From the NCBI RefSeq assembly GCF_002176815.1, contig NZ_CP021648.1, positions 2,240,001 to 2,304,000 of the forward strand: 64,000 nucleotides of DNA, written 5' to 3'. The position numbers and the translations under genes were made by a program. Each line of letters opens with the position of its first letter. Positions within the stretch are counted from its first letter, which is position 1. Of this stretch, positions 36,024-44,327 are shown in pieces. Below the pieces are notes generated by a model. It was not told where the DNA came from and ran no database searches. It was given only the letters and a program-made list of their open reading frames with translations. This DNA comes from Acidovorax sp. T1. Lineage in GTDB: Bacteria > Pseudomonadota > Gammaproteobacteria > Burkholderiales > Burkholderiaceae_C.

Positions 36024-36784
36024 TCAAGCCATGCGCAGCACCGCAGCCCCCTGCAGGGCACCCTGGCGCAACTGCTCCAGCGCGTCGTTCGCCTGCTCCA
36101 GCGCGAACACCTGGACTTCGGTGCGCAGCGGCGCCTGGCGAATGGCCTCAAAAAATGCAAGGCCGTCGCCCCGCGTCAGATTGGCCACGGAGCGGATGCT
36201 GCGCTCGCCCCACAGCCAGGCATAGGGAAAGCCGGGAATGTCGCTCATGTGGATGCCGGCGCAGACCACGCAGCCGCCTTTGTCGAGGTGCCGCAGGGCG
36301 ATGGGCACCAGCGGGCCTGCGGGCGCAAAAATCAGGGCCGCGTCCAGCTGCTGCGGCGGGGCCTCGTCGGTTCCGGCCGCCCAGTTCGCGCCCAGGCTGC
36401 GGGCAAATTCCTGGCTGGGGCCATCACCGGGGCGTGTGAAGGCAAAGACTTCGCGGCCCTGCGCGCGCGCCAGCTGGGTGATGAGGTGTGCCGCCGCACC
36501 AAAGCCGTAGATGCCGAGCCGGCGTGGATCGCCGGCCAGGCGCAGCGCGCGGTAACCAATGAGTGCACATCGGGCCCCAGGCCTGCGACACGGGCCACGA
36601 TTTCATGGCCCGGCGCCACGGGCAGCACCGGGTCGGGCAACTCGCCATCGAGCAAGTGCAGATCGGTGCGGCACACGCCGCAGGCCTCCACCGCCAGCAG
36701 CAACTGCCCCGCATGGGCCACCGGCTGCGGCAACTCGGTCAGCCGCAGGGGCCGGCCGGGTTGCTCCAGAACCATGGCTCGCAT
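36024..36784 (-). pseudogene. Zinc-type alcohol dehydrogenase with internal deletion
   Basis: The N-terminal part (from ATG 36784) is a clear zinc-binding ADH: LEQPGRPLRLTELPQPV, EACGVCRTDLHLLDGELP and APGHEIVARVAGLGPDVHSL with catalytic Cys and His. At about 36565 the frame jumps to IGYRALRLAGDPRRLGIYGF, the cofactor domain, and runs open to 36024. The missing part (roughly 80-90 residues including the structural-zinc cysteines) shows a deletion that also changes frame. Non-functional remnant lying between metQ and the metNI genes. Confidence 0.85.
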
Positions 36785-36815
36785 GCGCAAGCTCCTGCCG
36801 GACACCGCTGCCGCA

Positions 36816-37070
36816 TCAAAGCCCGAACTCGGCGTGCAGGCGCCGGGCCAGCTCATGCAGTGGCAGGCTGGTCAGGTCCACCGGGTGGCTAGCCGAGACC
36901 CGCTTGTGGGTGGCTTCGTCCAGCTGCCCGAGCAACTGCCCCAAAAACGGGTTGGATGCAAATACCACCAGGCTGCCGATCTGTCCGGCGCTCACCGACA
37001 GCCCCCAGTCTTCGGTGTTAAACACCGCTTCATCTTCGGCACTCCTGCCGCGCGGATCAAGCCGGGACAA
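36816..37070 (-). pseudogene. Host-attachment-type protein, C-terminal remnant
   Basis: 84-codon frame whose last 60 residues (GSLVVFASNPFLGQLLGQL, then PVDLTSLPLHELARRL) match the C-terminal half of the small host attachment/baeRF-like proteins of proteobacteria, normally about 140 residues. The N-terminal half is absent. A decayed gene next to the broken dehydrogenase. Confidence 0.6.
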
Positions 37071-37141
37071 GCAGGCACAAGCCCGGCATGTCCCTGCCGG
37101 CCAAGGCGTCTTGTTGAAACGCGCCGCGAATCCTTGGAAAG

Positions 37142-37190
37142 GCTATTACATCAATAGCTGCTGGCGCTTATCCACAAAGCGCCTGAGCCC
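37142..37190. repeat. Dispersed bipartite hairpin repeat, intergenic copy
   Basis: GCTATTACATCAATAGCTGC then TGGCGCTTATCCACAAAGCG: both stems clear (GCTATT/AATAGC and GGCGCTT/AAGCGCC), 66 nt downstream of the HD-like gene. Confidence 0.75.
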
Positions 37191-37255
37191 CATAAAGCAA
37201 AAAAAACCGCGCTCAAGTCAAGGTCTGCAGGCAGGCAAACAGGCAGTGGCCACCC

Positions 37256-38341
37256 TCAGGCCTTGAGCGCCACGTTGTTGAGCTTGTCCAGCCGTTCGGG
37301 CCAGCCGCCCTCGCTGGCGGACTGCAGCAGGATGCGTGTCCAGGCCACCCAGGCGTCCCACTGCACGCGCTTGTCCCACGCATTGCCCCAGGCGCTGAAG
37401 CACTGCAGCGCACTCTGTGCGGCCTGTTTGGCGTCGTCGCTGCGGCCCGCCGACAGGTACAGCTGCGCCAGCACCATCTGTGGCTCGCCCACCCAGGGGT
37501 TGTGGCGCACGGCCTGCTCCAGCACGGCGGTGGCCACGTCCAGGTCTACCAGCGGCTGGTCTTGCTGAATCACCGACCAATACAGCGACGTGGCCGCTGC
37601 CTCGGCCGCCACCGACAAGTGTTTGGTGCAATCGGCAAACACCGGTGGCACCGGCAGCAACCCCTGCAGGCCCGGGTGCTGCAGCGCCTGCCCCAGCCCC
37701 GCGATCTGGTGCAGCATGCGCCCAGTGGGCCGCATGGGCCCCGGCCACAGCGATGCCGCCCAGTGCACGGCCTGCGGGCGGTGGTGCACGTTGGGAAAAC
37801 ACGAGTAAATATCGTCCTGCCAGCTGAACCATTGCTCGATGGTGTCGGCCATGCTGACAATGACAAAGGCCGCCACTTCAAAGGGCGAGAGCACATGGCG
37901 CTGCCCGTCCTTGTCGAGCGCCAGGCTGCCGTCGGCCTCTAACCCGCCGCCCAGCACGCGCTGCACAAACTGCGTGCGCGACTGGGTGCAAAACAGATAC
38001 ACCAGTTGCTCGGCCGGCTCCCCCACCAGGTCGCGCAGGCGGGCTCGCTCGCTGGCCGGGTCGAACTTGACCAGATCGACAAAGGCGTTGCCGTAAACAC
38101 TGTGCAGCAGCCCCAGCAGCCGCACATCCTGCGGTTGTTGCCACAGCGTGAGCGAGCGCGCCACGCCCACCAGGTGGTGGCGGAAGGTGCCCGCCTTGTG
38201 CCAATCCTGCCCCACATTGCGCGCCAGCACAGTGGGCAGCACGGGGGCCAGGTCGGCGTCGTGGGCAATCCACTCGTCGTCCAGCAGCGCCTGGGCGCGG
38301 GTGAACAGTTGCTGGTCCAGGGTGTGAAATGGCAGGGTCAT
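37256..38341 (-). CDS. HD-like domain plus C-terminal TPR-like region, unknown function
   Basis: 361 residues from ATG 38341. The N-terminal half contains HHLVGVARSLTLWQQPQDVR, then LLGLLHSVYGNAFVDLV, which looks like a degenerate HD hydrolase (histidines but LLHSVY instead of HD); I think it is the family catalogued as DUF6817. The C-terminal third (about 270-350) with LEQAVRHNPWVGEPQMVLAQ has TPR periodicity. No signal peptide. Function unknown; possibly linked to amino-acid or methionine metabolism only by position before metNI remnants. Confidence 0.6.
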   Translation of the reverse strand: MTLPFHTLDQQLFTRAQALLDDEWIAHDADLAPVLPTVLARNVGQDWHKAGTFRHHLVGVARSLTLWQQPQDVRLLGLLHSVYGNAFVDLVKFDPASERARLRDLVGEPAEQLVYLFCTQSRTQFVQRVLGGGLEADGSLALDKDGQRHVLSPFEVAAFVIVSMADTIEQWFSWQDDIYSCFPNVHHRPQAVHWAASLWPGPMRPTGRMLHQIAGLGQALQHPGLQGLLPVPPVFADCTKHLSVAAEAAATSLYWSVIQQDQPLVDLDVATAVLEQAVRHNPWVGEPQMVLAQLYLSAGRSDDAKQAAQSALQCFSAWGNAWDKRVQWDAWVAWTRILLQSASEGGWPERLDKLNNVALKA

Positions 38342-38542
38342 GGCGTGTTGTCTCCGTCGGTAGGCACATCGATGAAGCACACAGTATCGTGGCTACAGGG
38401 GATGGCGTGCCGGGGTCACTCCATCAAAGCGACCGATTTCATCTGCACCCACAGCACACGCCCCAGCACCACACCGGGCGAGGCGGCCGACCATCTGGAC
38501 AGAAAACAGGCCGGGTCGAATCGACAGGCCCGCTTCAAGCAA

Positions 38543-38597
38543 AAATAGCCTCTAGCGCTTATGCAGTAAGCGCAAGCAGCTATTAACTATATAGCAA
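38543..38597. repeat. Dispersed bipartite hairpin repeat, directly 3' of metI
   Basis: AATAGCCTCTAGCGCTTATG then CAGTAAGCGCAAGCAGCTAT then TAACTATATAGC. Abuts the metI stop codon and may end or protect the metNI transcript. Confidence 0.75.
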
Positions 38598-39263
38598 TCA
38601 GCGATGACTCAAGCGCCGCACGGCCCAGTCGCCCAGGCTCTGGATGGCCTGCACAAAGAAGATCAGCACCACCACCACGGCCAGCATGATGTCGGGCAAA
38701 AAGCGCTGGTAGCCATAGCGAATGCCCAGGTCGCCCAGGCCGCCGCCGCCAATGGCGCCAGCCATGGCCGAGTAGCCGGTGAGGCTGACGAAGCTGATGG
38801 TCAGGCCCGCCACGATGCCGGGCAGCGCTTCGGGCAGCAGCACCTTCCACACGATCTGGCTGGTGGTGGCCCCCATCGACTGGGCGGCCTCGACCAGGCC
38901 GTTGTCCACTTCGCGCAGCGCGGTTTCCACCAGCCGCGCAATGAAGGGCGCAGCGGCCAGCGTGAGCGGCACCACGGCAGCGGCCGTGCCGATGGACGAG
39001 CCCGTGATCAGCCGTGTGAACGGGATGATGGCCACCAGCAGGATGATGAAGGGCGTGGAACGCACGGCGTTCACGATCCAGCCCACGGTCTTGTTGAGCG
39101 CGCTGTTTTCCAGCACGCCGCCCTGGTCGGTCAGGCGCAGGAAAACGCCCAGCGGTATGCCGATCAGGCCGCCCACCACGCCCGAGATGCCCACCATCAC
39201 GATGGTTTCCCACAGCGAGGTGACAAACAGCTCCAGCATCATTTCTGAAAAATTCTCGAACAT
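38598..39263 (-). CDS. metI: Methionine ABC transporter permease
   Basis: 221 residues, five membrane helices. EAA loop near EAAQSMGATTSQIVWKVLLP; SLTGYSAMAGAIGGGGLGDL is typical for MetI. Starts 3 nt after metN ends, so both form one leftward operon. Confidence 0.95.
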   Translation of the reverse strand: MFENFSEMMLELFVTSLWETIVMVGISGVVGGLIGIPLGVFLRLTDQGGVLENSALNKTVGWIVNAVRSTPFIILLVAIIPFTRLITGSSIGTAAAVVPLTLAAAPFIARLVETALREVDNGLVEAAQSMGATTSQIVWKVLLPEALPGIVAGLTISFVSLTGYSAMAGAIGGGGLGDLGIRYGYQRFLPDIMLAVVVVLIFFVQAIQSLGDWAVRRLSHR

Positions 39264-39266
39264 CGC

Positions 39267-40313
39267 TCAGCCTTCCGTTGTCACTTCTTCCACCACTACG
39301 CCTTCACCGCGCAACTGCGCAATGGCGGTTTGCAGCCGGGCGCCCTCGCCGCTGGCATACACGGCCAGCGAGCCAAAGGTCTGGTCCTGGATCTCGTCGA
39401 TCTGGCCGTGCAGGATGGACAGGTCCAGCCCATGCTCGCGAATCAGGCGCGACAAGATGGGCTGATAAGCCCGCTCGCCCGAGTACGACAGGCGCAGCAG
39501 CTGGCCCACGCCGCCACCCTGCAACTGGCGCGACAGATGGCGCACATGGTCCAGCACGCTGGCGGGCAGCTCCTGCGGCACGATCTCATCGATCAGGCTC
39601 TTGGTGATGGCCTGTTGCGGGCGCGTGAACACATCGATCACCGGGCCCTGCTCGACGATACGGCCGGCGTCGATCACGGCCACACGGTCGGCCACCTGCT
39701 TGATGACCTGCATCTGGTGCGTGATCAGCACCACCGTCAGGCCCAGTTCCTTGTTCACCTGGCGCAGCAGTGCCAGGATGGATCGCGTGGTTTCAGGGTC
39801 GAGTGCCGACGTGGCCTCGTCGCTCAGCAGCACCTTGGGACGGCTGGCCAGCGCGCGCGCAATGCCCACACGCTGCTTTTGTCCGCCCGAAATCTGCGAC
39901 GGGTAACGGTCGGCCAGCGCCAACAGGCCCACCAGCTCCAGCAGCGGGTTCACACGCTCGCGAATGGCGGCCTTGTCCATGCCGGCCAGCTCCAATGGCA
40001 GCGCGGCGTTGTCGAACACCGTGCGCGAGGACAGCAGGTTGAAGTGCTGAAACACCATGCCGATATCGCGGCGCGCGGCACGCAGCTGCGCGTCATTGAG
40101 CTGCGTGAGATCGCGCCCCGCAACGATCACCTCGCCCTTGGTGGGCCGGTTGAGCAGGTTGATCACCCGCACCAGCGAACTCTTGCCCGCGCCGCTGCGC
40201 CCGATGATGCCAAACACTTCGCCCGGCGTGATGTGCAGGTCGATGCCGCGCAGGGCCTCGACCGGGCCTTGTGGGCCCGGATAAATCTGGGTGATGCCCC
40301 GTAAGTCGATCAT
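39267..40313 (-). CDS. metN: Methionine ABC transporter ATPase
   Basis: 348 residues. Walker A GRSGAGKS near 40, Q-loop VFQHFNLL, signature ISGGQKQR near 140, Walker [13 protein letters not shown], switch ITHQMQV. The C-terminal NIL (ferredoxin-like, methionine-sensing) domain spans about 265-345, allowing trans-inhibition by cytoplasmic methionine. Upstream 40314-40440 is AT-rich and should hold the promoter. Confidence 0.95.
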   Translation of the reverse strand: MIDLRGITQIYPGPQGPVEALRGIDLHITPGEVFGIIGRSGAGKSSLVRVINLLNRPTKGEVIVAGRDLTQLNDAQLRAARRDIGMVFQHFNLLSSRTVFDNAALPLELAGMDKAAIRERVNPLLELVGLLALADRYPSQISGGQKQRVGIARALASRPKVLLSDEATSALDPETTRSILALLRQVNKELGLTVVLITHQMQVIKQVADRVAVIDAGRIVEQGPVIDVFTRPQQAITKSLIDEIVPQELPASVLDHVRHLSRQLQGGGVGQLLRLSYSGERAYQPILSRLIREHGLDLSILHGQIDEIQDQTFGSLAVYASGEGARLQTAIAQLRGEGVVVEEVTTEG

Positions 40314-40774
40314 GAAAATGAAATTGCGCCGCGAAGCCCCAAAGGCCGCCGCAGCGCAAGAAGTTGAATGAGGCCCGAACTGTAATCAAAAAGCATAACT
40401 AATCAAAATATCGAAAAATAAAGTAATAAGACCATCTGGTTATTAAGAAACCTTGCGGCGGCGGGCCCGCATCGGCCGCAGACACATCCCGGGCACCGTT
40501 GTGTCGCGTCAGGGTCGACAGTCCGCGCAGAACAAGCGACCGCAATGCCGACGCCGCCCCTCCGCAAATTTCGATGCCAGTCCGTCGGACTGCCGCCTGA
40601 CCACCGAAAGGGCGTTGCCAAAATGTAAAAAAACTTGCCAGGGCATGACCGATCAGTCGTCCGCCGTTACGGCGGGTTGACAAGCTGACACCTTGCGACA
40701 CCTGGTAACCCGGTGCCGACAGGAACGGCGTGTAATGGAGCGACTGTGAAATCTGCGAAATCAAAGGATTGGCC

Positions 40775-40993
40775 ATGCCCATCGCATATCTCAGACAACT
40801 CGCCCTTGCGCTGGAACGCAGCAGAAACGCCGTGCGCGTAACCCATCCCTTCCAACTCGCGCTGGTTCAGTGGCTATGGTCCCGTGGCTACATAGAGGCA
40901 AAAATTTCCGCCGTGGCAGCAACTTCAAGGGCTGCGGCAGACGTACTCAGCATCACAAGGCTTGGGCGGCAGCTGATTGGCTTCCAGGCGTAG
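40775..40993 (+). CDS. Hypothetical small protein
   Basis: 72 residues from ATG 40775 with AAAGGA 6 nt upstream. Mostly helical, basic (LRQLALALERSRNAVRV, then VQWLWSRGYIEAK); no family recognised. Lies in a stretch (40450-41060) that otherwise seems non-coding, so it could be real or a relic. Confidence 0.4.
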   Translation: MPIAYLRQLALALERSRNAVRVTHPFQLALVQWLWSRGYIEAKISAVAATSRAAADVLSITRLGRQLIGFQA

Positions 40994-41060
40994 ACGCGCA
41001 GGATGGCGTGGCGCATCAGCAGCACAGTGGTCATCAAACTGTCACCAACCCAGACATAAA

Positions 41061-41093
41061 AAAAGCCTGCTACTGATTAGGTAGCAGGCTTTT
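41061..41093 (-). terminator. Strong terminator, originally that of tRNA-Lys
   Basis: Thirteen-base stem AAAAGCCTGCTAC / GTAGCAGGCTTTT, 7-nt loop, A-run to the left. It faces leftwards and lies 20 nt beyond the duplicated tRNA-Lys 3' end at 41114, so before island insertion it would have ended the tRNA transcript. Confidence 0.8.
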
Positions 41094-41113
41094 CAATGCC
41101 CATGGGGCTTATC

Positions 41114-41160
41114 TGGTGGGACGTGCGGGGGTCGAACCCACGACAAACGGATTAAAAGTC
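41114..41160 (-). repeat. Left attachment repeat (partial tRNA-Lys)
   Basis: 47 nt identical to the 3' end of the complete tRNA-Lys gene (CCA end through the anticodon arm). After AAAAGTC it diverges into island sequence. This duplicate marks the distal island end. Confidence 0.92.
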
Positions 41161-41194
41161 TGAAAAATGTGGATTTTGCTGGATTTCTTAAAAC

Positions 41195-41337
41195 TGGCAA
41201 TGATCCGTAAGTTGTTGATTATTATACGAATATAGTCCAAAATAGTCCGTTGGCGATGATTGTCATCAGAAAAAATTCTGGCAATAATCTGGCAACAGGC
41301 AATTAGACGGGCTCAAAATTGGCAACGAATCTGGCAA
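41195..41337. repeat. Cluster of TGGCAA direct repeats, left island end
   Basis: Core TGGCAA at 41195, 41279, 41290, 41320 and 41332, mostly as TCTGGCAA, some 11-12 nt apart, i.e. one helical turn. The same word recurs at the right end. Likely arm-type binding sites of the island integrase. Confidence 0.55.
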
Positions 41338-41822
41338 CGAAAACACCCGGTCAAATCATCAATGAAATGCCGGTTAGCGTCTTCACGACGCTGACAAAAA
41401 TCAAGCCGACAGGTGCTCTGCAAGCTCGCAAGCAAGCCGCTGGCGCAGCAGTCTTCTACTGGCGCTACAGCATGGGTTCAGCCAGCGAGCGGGTGAAGAT
41501 CGGTGTTTACGATCCAGCCGCCGCGCCGAAGAGCATGACGCCCACAGAACGTGGCTACTCATACGCTGCAGCCGTTCGTGCAGCAGAGGCCCTGGCCATT
41601 GAGCATCACGAGCACAAGCAAGACGGCGGGCGCCCTGCCCTCGTCGCTGCTAAGAAAAAAGAGCACGCCAAATTGGAAGCGGCCAAAACCGAGGCTGGGG
41701 CTTTCTGGATGGCATCGATAGCGATGGTGCGATGCCGTCACTGCTCAGCGGCTGGCTGTCTGCTACCGACCAATTTGCAGAGTGGATCGAGCAGCCCTAT
41801 GACTCGGACACTGACCTGTTGA
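41319..41822 (+). pseudogene. Phage-type integrase, N-terminal fragment
   Basis: Frame begins at TTG 41319 inside the TGGCAA repeats. Residues about 20-125 (KIKPTGALQARKQAAGAAVF, WRYSMGSASERVKIGVYD, AAAVRAAEALAIEHHEH) match the N-terminal arm-binding/DUF4102-type domain of P4-like integrases. From about 41700 the homology ends in unrelated sequence and the catalytic domain is missing. Its position next to an att repeat agrees with an island integrase that was later deleted. Confidence 0.7.
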
Positions 41823-42009
41823 TAGCGCTCTGCCTGGCGCAAGTTTCGTTGCCAGCCTCTCGCTGAGGCTTCGTCTCTCGGCGGCTGCTTTTCTGCGGCT
41901 GCACTGATTTCTCTCACCCGCGTTTTCTATCCGGTACCTGTTTGCGGAGGTCTACGCACGCCCGTTTGTTTTCACCGTTTTGTTTCGTTCCCCACCCAAG
42001 GAGATTTTC

Positions 42010-42341
42010 ATGACCACAACACCCACGTCCACAACCAATGCAGCGGCTCCTGCACCAACCACCCCAACGATCATCTATTCCAACAACGCCCGGTTCCCGC
42101 TGGGCCAGATCGTGGCCACGCCCGGAGCTTTGGAGTTGCTTCAAGAAACCGGCTTCAGCGCTGCCGCGTTGATCTCGCGGCACGTGCAAGGCGACGGCGG
42201 CGAGCCCCACCGACTTGGCCCAAGCCCTCGGAAGATGGCAAGCGCAAGCCGGTGCATTGGTTGTACGAGGCTGCGGAGTGGAATGCCGAAGAAGTTCGAT
42301 TGCTGGCAGCCATACGGTTGCAATTGAAGGCGGCAGCGTGA
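42010..42341 (+). pseudogene. Chimeric remnant: ICE-type conserved protein fused to unrelated tail
   Basis: From ATG 42010 (AAGGAGA upstream) the first 58 residues, with NARFPLGQIVATPGALELL and ALISRHVQGD, match a small conserved protein found on integrative and conjugative elements. After about 42190 the frame breaks; a different frame carries KPVHWLYEAAEWNAEEVRLL to a stop at 42341 that overlaps the next start. It looks like a deletion joining two genes. Confidence 0.55.
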
Positions 42342-42817
42342 AGCGCACTTTGATGCGGCGCCAGGTCCTCAAGATCGTCGGTGGCATGGTGTTGTCACCG
42401 TGGCCACCGGCTGCGGAATCAACCCAAGCCGACAGGGTTCAGCAGACGGTGACAGCGCTGCTGGCGGCAACGGAAGAAGGCTCCATATTGCAGATCGACC
42501 TGGAAGATTTCCGCGACGCGCTGAATCTCTGCGGTCGCTCACCCGTGAGCTTTACGGTGACGGATCATGACGCTGACAAGGTTTTGGATGCATGCCGCAG
42601 CGCATTGGCATTGATGCCACGCGACAAAGTAAGAGCTGCTGTGGTGGTGTGCAGCGGAAACGGCAAGAGCTTTCAACTGAGCCATTGCGCAGAGGTCTTC
42701 AGGGTGGTGCAGCACGCTATGGATGAATCGGCATGCTTTGTGTTCGGCGTGGTCATCGACCCCACACTGGTGGACGCCATGAGCGTCGCTTGGCTGGCTG
42801 GTGCACCGGACGGTTAG
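42338..42817 (+). CDS. Stand-alone protein resembling the C-terminal half of FtsZ
   Basis: 160 residues from GTG 42338 (GAAGG 7 nt upstream; overlaps the previous stop as GTGA); ATG 42353 is an alternative. From about residue 35 on, the text lines up with FtsZ helix H7 plus C-terminal domain: VQQTVTALLAATEEGSI, IDLEDFRDAL (cf. NVDFADVRTVM), DKVLDACRSALALM (cf. the EEAAEMAI helix), VRAAVVVCSGNG (cf. ARGVLVNITAG) and CFVFGVVIDPTLVDAMSVAW (cf. TVVIGTSLDPDMNDELRVTV). The GTPase domain (GGGTGTG) is absent. Could modulate host FtsZ or be a remnant of an island-borne homologue. Seen by eye only. Confidence 0.6.
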   Translation: MKRTLMRRQVLKIVGGMVLSPWPPAAESTQADRVQQTVTALLAATEEGSILQIDLEDFRDALNLCGRSPVSFTVTDHDADKVLDACRSALALMPRDKVRAAVVVCSGNGKSFQLSHCAEVFRVVQHAMDESACFVFGVVIDPTLVDAMSVAWLAGAPDG

Positions 42818-43185
42818 CGCAGCGGCGACCGGCGAGTTCCTTGCGGCCGGTCCCCGGTCTTTGCCAGCGATGCCTCGTTGATTCGGCGCTTCACAGACGT
42901 GCGGCGGAGGTCCTTTGGCAGTTGCGCCTCGAAGCCCGCCATCAAGTCGGTCATGGTCATGCCAAGGGACTTGGCCAGCGAGTCCAGCACCAGCAACGAA
43001 GGTGCAGACAGCCCACGCTCCAACAGCGAGATGTAGGTGCGATCCATGGACGCGTCGAAAGCCAATTCGGACTGGGACTTGTCACTGTCCTTGCGAATGG
43101 TTTTTAGATACTCACCAAACGCCACGGCAAGAGGATGACGGTCGGCAGCGACCTTCTTCTTGGCGGTGGTTGGCTTGGATTCCAT
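42814..43185 (-). CDS. XRE-family transcriptional regulator
   Basis: 123 residues. Lysine-rich lead, then a Cro/C1 HTH at about 25-80 (KSQSELAFDASMDRTYISLL, then ERGLSAPSLLVLDSLAKSLG), then a basic tail. Ends overlap the convergent FtsZ-like gene by 4 nt. Divergent from the hydrolase operon, with two strong palindromes in between, so it probably represses itself and the hydrolases. Confidence 0.88.
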   Translation of the reverse strand: MESKPTTAKKKVAADRHPLAVAFGEYLKTIRKDSDKSQSELAFDASMDRTYISLLERGLSAPSLLVLDSLAKSLGMTMTDLMAGFEAQLPKDLRRTSVKRRINEASLAKTGDRPQGTRRSPLR

Positions 43186-43240
43186 TGAGGCAAAAATGCC
43201 TCAATGAAGATTTAAATACGACAGAGTAAATTCTTCATTG
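43184..43240. promoter_or_regulatory. Two overlapping palindromes, likely XRE operators
   Basis: First: ATTGAGGCA / TGCCTCAAT with AAAA between (43184-43205), overlapping the regulator's start codon. Second: CAATGAAGA / TCTTCATTG (43202-43240), with inner TTTA/TAAA. Both symmetric sites sit in the 89-nt divergent gap. Confidence 0.75.
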
Positions 43241-43274
43241 TGAGAGACTCAAAACTTCAAAAGAGAGGGTAGAG

Positions 43275-44327
43275 ATGAACGCAAAACATGTGAATACTGC
43301 TCGCGGGGGCCTTGCCTTGGCGTGCTGCGCACTATCAATGGTTACATCCTTGGCAGGCGCAACCCCTCTCGACGATCTCAGCGGTGGTCAAACTGGTGTC
43401 ATTGAATTCATGGCATCGAATCCGGCTCATCGCTGGGCCTTGATCCGTGGACAGCTTGGCCCACAGCAGGTCATCACTGGTAATCTGCTGAAGCCTAAAA
43501 ACGTGAGTGGCAAAGTTCCGGTCATGGTCATGAGCCATGGCAGTGACGGCATAACGAGCGGCATGCACGATGTATGGGCCAAGCCGCTGAATGAAGCTGG
43601 CTACGCGGTGTTTATGGTGGACAGCTTCACGCCCCGCAATAGCGCAAAGATTGCTGGCACCGGCGGGCAACTTACGTGGAATACCACCGTTAATATTTCT
43701 GACGCTGTATATGCACTCAAGCTACTGAGCACACACCCAAAGATTGATGCATCCCGCATCTATCACATGGGTTGGTCGCGCGGCGGGAATGCAGTCACCG
43801 GCGCCATGTGGCCCAATTACCGTTTACCAATAACAAAATCTGAAAACATCAAATGGGCAGCCAGCGTTGCGCTTTATCCGGGCTGCAATCAGCGCTATCA
43901 AAATCCGACGCTCAAAATAACCTCGCCGGTGCTCTATTTGCTTGCCGAGAAGGACGACATGACACCAGCGGCAGCGTGTGTGGAAGAGGCTCAACTGCTT
44001 GCCGCAGATGGCAATCCGATCACCTACAAAGTCTATCCAGGTGCCTACCATGTGTTTGATCGAGTGAATCAGCCATGGCGAAAAGTCAAAGAAGGCACAT
44101 TTGCCAACTGCGCCATTGATGTGGTCATGCCCTCCAATACTCGCGACGTTGGATCGTGGGGGCCAGCTTTCAATCGTGCGACCAACAAGCCGCTACTAAC
44201 ACCTGAGGAACGAGACGCCGCCGTTAAGCAGTGCGCAGCCTCATTGTGGGTTACTGTGGAAAGCAACGATAAAGCGCGAGAGCAAGCCGTGAAAGATGTT
44301 CTGGATTTTCTGAAAAGTGTCCAATGA
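43275..44327 (+). CDS. Exported alpha/beta-hydrolase 1 (dienelactone-hydrolase-like)
   Basis: 350 residues; purine-rich GAGAGGGTAGAG precedes the ATG. Signal peptide (ALACCALSMVTSLAGA). Oxyanion segment PVMVMSHGSDG, nucleophile Ser in GWSRGG (about 160), Asp probably in AEKDDMTPAA, His in GAYHVFDR (about 258). C-terminal extension to 350 unlike compact DLHs. Substrate unknown; secretion or periplasmic location suggests an ester or polyester scavenger. Stop overlaps the next start (ATGA). Confidence 0.85.
   Translation: MNAKHVNTARGGLALACCALSMVTSLAGATPLDDLSGGQTGVIEFMASNPAHRWALIRGQLGPQQVITGNLLKPKNVSGKVPVMVMSHGSDGITSGMHDVWAKPLNEAGYAVFMVDSFTPRNSAKIAGTGGQLTWNTTVNISDAVYALKLLSTHPKIDASRIYHMGWSRGGNAVTGAMWPNYRLPITKSENIKWAASVALYPGCNQRYQNPTLKITSPVLYLLAEKDDMTPAAACVEEAQLLAADGNPITYKVYPGAYHVFDRVNQPWRKVKEGTFANCAIDVVMPSNTRDVGSWGPAFNRATNKPLLTPEERDAAVKQCAASLWVTVESNDKAREQAVKDVLDFLKSVQ

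Noticed and set aside
35852..36439. Rightward frame overlapping the broken dehydrogenase
   Set aside because: Arg/Pro/Ala-rich shadow frame typical of GC-rich antisense; the leftward strand carries clear ADH homology.
40399..40782. Leftward 127-codon frame as a gene upstream of metN
   Set aside because: No recognisable family, odd composition, overlaps the AT-rich promoter side and a better-supported small rightward frame.
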